Below, in pieces: positions 61,420 through 64,000 of a DNA stretch of 64,000 nt. The DNA is from Nocardia vulneris (GTDB lineage: Bacteria; Actinomycetota; Actinomycetes; Mycobacteriales; Mycobacteriaceae): positions 248,001 to 312,000 of the forward strand of contig NZ_BDCI01000003.1 in NCBI RefSeq assembly GCF_001613425.1, written 5' to 3'. A program made the translations under genes and the position numbers. The stretch's first letter is position 1; the number at the start of each line of letters is the position of its first letter. The notes beneath the pieces were generated by a model, which saw only the letters and a program-made list of their open reading frames with translations, did no database searches and had not been told where the DNA came from.

Positions 61420-63717
61420 ATGCACCGTAACGGGCCGACCCAGGATATCGACGAGTCCGAGCTCACCGTCTCCGCGCCGAAGGAGCAGGCGGCGGGTGTC
61501 ACCGCGGTCGCGGTGTCGCTGCGCCGCGCGGTGGAGGAGATGGGCGTGATTCGCACTGCCCGCACTTTGGCGCGAGTCAACCAGGTGCACGGCTTCGACT
61601 GCCCCGGCTGCGCCTGGCCGGAGCCGACGGGTCATCGCCGTCCGGCCGAGTTCTGTGAGAACGGCGCGAAGGCGGTGGCCGAGGAAGCCACGCTGCGCAC
61701 GGTCACGCCCGAGTTCTTCGCCGCGCATTCGGTCGAGGAGCTGGCGGGCAAGTCGGGGTATTGGCTCGGCCAGCAGGGCCGGTTGACCCATCCGATGGTG
61801 TTGCGCCCCGGCGACACTCACTATTCGCCGATCGGGTGGGACGACGCCTACCGGTTGATCGCGGATCAGCTGGGCACCTTGGCTTCGCCCGACGAGGCCG
61901 TCTTCTACACCTCCGGTCGCACCAGCAACGAGGCCGCCTTCCTCTACCAGCTGCTGGTCCGCAGCTTCGGCACGAACAATCTGCCGGACTGTTCGAACAT
62001 GTGCCACGAGTCCTCGGGTGCCGCGCTGACCAGCTCGATCGGTATCGGCAAGGGTTCGGTGTCGATCGATGATTTCGCCGCAGCAGACCTGATCATCGTC
62101 GCCGGGCAGAATCCCGGCACCAACCATCCGCGCATGCTGAGCGCGCTGGCGAACGCGAAATCCGAGGGTGCCAGGATCATCGCGATCAACCCGCTGCCCG
62201 AGACCGGCTTGCTCGGCTTCCGGGATCCGCAGACCGTCAAGGGTTTCACCACCGGCGTCGCGATCGCCGACGACTTCCTGCAGATCCGCCTGGGCGGTGA
62301 CATGGCGCTGTTCCAGGCGCTGGGCCGGTTGTTGTTCGAGGCGGAGGACCGCGCCCCGGGCACCGTCGTCGACCGGGAGTTCGTCGACGCGCACTGTGCT
62401 GGTCTGGCCGAGTACGAAAAGCAGGTCCGTGCCGTCGATTTCGATACGGTGCTCGCCGCGACCGGCCTGAGCCGGGCCGAGATCGACCGCACCGCGAAGT
62501 ATCTGGCCGAGGCGAAGAACGTCATCATCTGCTGGGCGATGGGCCTGACCCAGCAGTCGCACGGTGTCGCGACCATCGAGGAGGCGACGAATCTGCTGTT
62601 GCTGCGCGGGATGATCGGCAAACCGGGCGCGGGGGTCTGCCCGGTGCGCGGGCATTCGAACGTGCAGGGCGACCGCACCATGGGCATCTGGGAGAAGATG
62701 CCGGACACCTTCCTCGACGCGCTGGACCGGGAGTTCGGTATCACCAGCCCGCGCAAGCACGGGTGGGACACGGTCGACGCGATCCGCGCGATGCGGGACG
62801 GTCGCGCCGCGGTGTTCATCGGGATGGGCGGCAATTTCGTCTCGGCCACCCCCGATACCGAGGTGACCGAGACCGCCCTGCGCAATTGCGCACTGACGGT
62901 ACAGATTTCCACCAAACTCAACCGCAGCCATGTCGTGCACGGCCGGACCGCGTTGATCCTGCCGACGCTCGGCCGCACCGACAAGGATCTGCGAGACGGC
63001 GTGAAACAGCAGGTGTCGGTGGAGGATTCGATGTCGATGGTGCATCTGTCCACCGGCCGGCTCGATCCGGTGAGCAAGCACCTGCGCAGCGAGGTCGCGA
63101 TCGTCTGCGATCTGGCCCTGACCCTGTTCGGCGCGGATCATCCGGTGCCGTGGGCGCGTTTCCGCAGCGACTACGACACCGTCCGCGACGCGATCTCCCG
63201 GGTGGTTCCCGGGTGCGCCGACTACAACGCGAAGGTGCGCGCCCGCAACGGGTTCGTCCTACCGCACCCGCCCCGGGACAGCCGCGAATTCCGTACCAGC
63301 ACCGGCAAAGCCAACTTCGCGGTGAACGAACTCACCTGGACCCCGGTCCCGGAGGGCAGACTGATCCTGCAGACGCTGCGCAGTCACGACCAGTACAACA
63401 CCACCATCTACGGCTTGGACGACCGCTACCGCGGCGTACACGGCGGGCGCAAGGTGGTGCTGGTGCACCCCGAGGACATCGCGGCGCTCGGCTTCGCCGA
63501 AGACGAACTGGTGGACGTGATCTCGGAGTGGACCGACGGAACCGAACGGCGCGTCGAGGGTTTCCGTCTGGTCGGTTATCCGACCCCGCGCGGTAACGCG
63601 GCCGCCTACTACCCCGAGACGAATCCGCTTGTGCCACTGGACCATGTCGCGGCGCGGTCGAATACGCCGGTCTCCAAATCGGTCACCATCAGATTGCAGC
63701 GTGCCAGTCATGAGTAG
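61420..63717 (+). CDS. FdhF/YdeP-type molybdopterin oxidoreductase
   Basis: About 765 residues. NQVHGFDCPGCAWPEP and EFCENGAKAVAEE give the CxxC...C cysteines of an N-terminal iron-sulphur site. YTSGRTSNEAAFLYQLLVRS and DCSNMCHESSGAALTSSIGI, VAGQNPGTNHPRMLSAL and NRSHVVHGRTALILPTLGRT fit the molybdopterin domains of the YdeP/FdhF group. The usual formate dehydrogenase Sec/Cys is not obvious, so formate may not be the substrate. GAAGAGG precedes ATG 61420. It overlaps fdhD by 8 bases. Confidence 0.88.
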   Translation: MHRNGPTQDIDESELTVSAPKEQAAGVTAVAVSLRRAVEEMGVIRTARTLARVNQVHGFDCPGCAWPEPTGHRRPAEFCENGAKAVAEEATLRTVTPEFFAAHSVEELAGKSGYWLGQQGRLTHPMVLRPGDTHYSPIGWDDAYRLIADQLGTLASPDEAVFYTSGRTSNEAAFLYQLLVRSFGTNNLPDCSNMCHESSGAALTSSIGIGKGSVSIDDFAAADLIIVAGQNPGTNHPRMLSALANAKSEGARIIAINPLPETGLLGFRDPQTVKGFTTGVAIADDFLQIRLGGDMALFQALGRLLFEAEDRAPGTVVDREFVDAHCAGLAEYEKQVRAVDFDTVLAATGLSRAEIDRTAKYLAEAKNVIICWAMGLTQQSHGVATIEEATNLLLLRGMIGKPGAGVCPVRGHSNVQGDRTMGIWEKMPDTFLDALDREFGITSPRKHGWDTVDAIRAMRDGRAAVFIGMGGNFVSATPDTEVTETALRNCALTVQISTKLNRSHVVHGRTALILPTLGRTDKDLRDGVKQQVSVEDSMSMVHLSTGRLDPVSKHLRSEVAIVCDLALTLFGADHPVPWARFRSDYDTVRDAISRVVPGCADYNAKVRARNGFVLPHPPRDSREFRTSTGKANFAVNELTWTPVPEGRLILQTLRSHDQYNTTIYGLDDRYRGVHGGRKVVLVHPEDIAALGFAEDELVDVISEWTDGTERRVEGFRLVGYPTPRGNAAAYYPETNPLVPLDHVAARSNTPVSKSVTIRLQRASHE

Positions 63718-64000
63718 AGTCACCGCCCGCCGCCGGACGCGCCGGATCTCGCCGACCGGGGAGATCCAGCGCCCCGACACCCTGGCCGTCGAAGAGCCGC
63801 TGGAGATCCGGATCGGCGGCCGGTCGCTGACCGTCACCATGCGCACGCCGGGCAACGATGTGGACCTGGTGCACGGATTCCTGTTGAGCGAGGCCATGAT
63901 CGGCGTCGCCGAGGACATCACGGCGGCCCGCTACTGCTCGGGCACCGACGACGACGGCCGCAACACCTACAACGTTCTCGATCTCACGCTGCGCACCCCG
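63710..64000 (+). CDS. fdhD: FdhD sulfurtransferase, N-terminal part
   Basis: 97 residues are visible before the window ends. MRTPGNDVDLVHGFLLSEAM and ITAARYCSG are characteristic of FdhD, which passes sulfur to the molybdenum cofactor of formate dehydrogenase-like enzymes. Its ATG overlaps the end of the FdhF-type gene, so the two are made together. The sulfur-carrying CxxC motif lies beyond the edge. Confidence 0.9.
   Translation, partial: MSRVTARRRTRRISPTGEIQRPDTLAVEEPLEIRIGGRSLTVTMRTPGNDVDLVHGFLLSEAMIGVAEDITAARYCSGTDDDGRNTYNVLDLTLRTP

Overview
The window is high-GC actinobacterial chromosome, most likely Nocardia or a close relative. The clearest taxonomic sign is the housekeeping block at 25374-38024, all on the minus strand: valS, folC, a DUF4233 gene, ndk, rne, rplU, rpmA, obg, proB. 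This is the same gene order as in mycobacteria. EspG/PE/PPE-type genes, a FadD32-like fatty acyl-AMP ligase and an AgpS homologue fit the same group.

Layout. 1-3383: the end of a flavin monooxygenase, a MerR regulator and an AbiE-type toxin-antitoxin pair with its own operator. 3542-9889: a glycosyltransferase-cytochrome P450 fusion, a PPOX-fold protein, two methyltransferases, a TetR regulator with a clear operator and a YCII-like protein. 9932-11047: an aminoglycoside-adenylyltransferase-like gene and a small secreted protein. 11149-22090: an eight-gene minus-strand operon with nearly every stop codon overlapping the next start. It encodes a rifampin-phosphotransferase/PEP-synthase-like enzyme, a fatty acyl-AMP ligase fused to a nucleotidyltransferase, an acyl carrier protein, a thioester-reductase-like SDR, an NDK-like protein, an AfsA-family hotdog protein, a nitroreductase and a UbiA prenyltransferase. 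This is the best candidate here for an undescribed pathway, probably a small lipid or butyrolactone-like metabolite. 22289-24557: a small type VII secretion set (EspG, PE-like, PPE-like).

25374-38024 is the housekeeping block. 38218-40732 holds a thioredoxin-reductase-like flavoprotein divergent from an XRE-cupin regulator, then a P-loop protein. 40745-46336 is a glycerol/ether-lipid module: lipid kinase, AgpS-like oxidase, TetR and GlpD. glpD is flanked by two unrelated tandem-repeat arrays. 47032-51553 holds an NDH-2-like enzyme with an ECF41-type sigma factor, a GNAT enzyme, and a TetR/NmrA divergent pair with repeated palindromic operators. 52114-61137 holds an FHA protein, a P450 divergent from an IS30-HTH/MarR-like regulator, and an operon of a cell-wall stalk protein, a membrane protein and a receptor-like Ser/Thr kinase. 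61420-64000 holds an FdhF/YdeP-type molybdoenzyme overlapping fdhD, which runs off the end.

Functions were assigned by reading protein motifs; no database search was run. Start codons were chosen from ribosome-binding sites and overlaps, and doubtful ones are marked.
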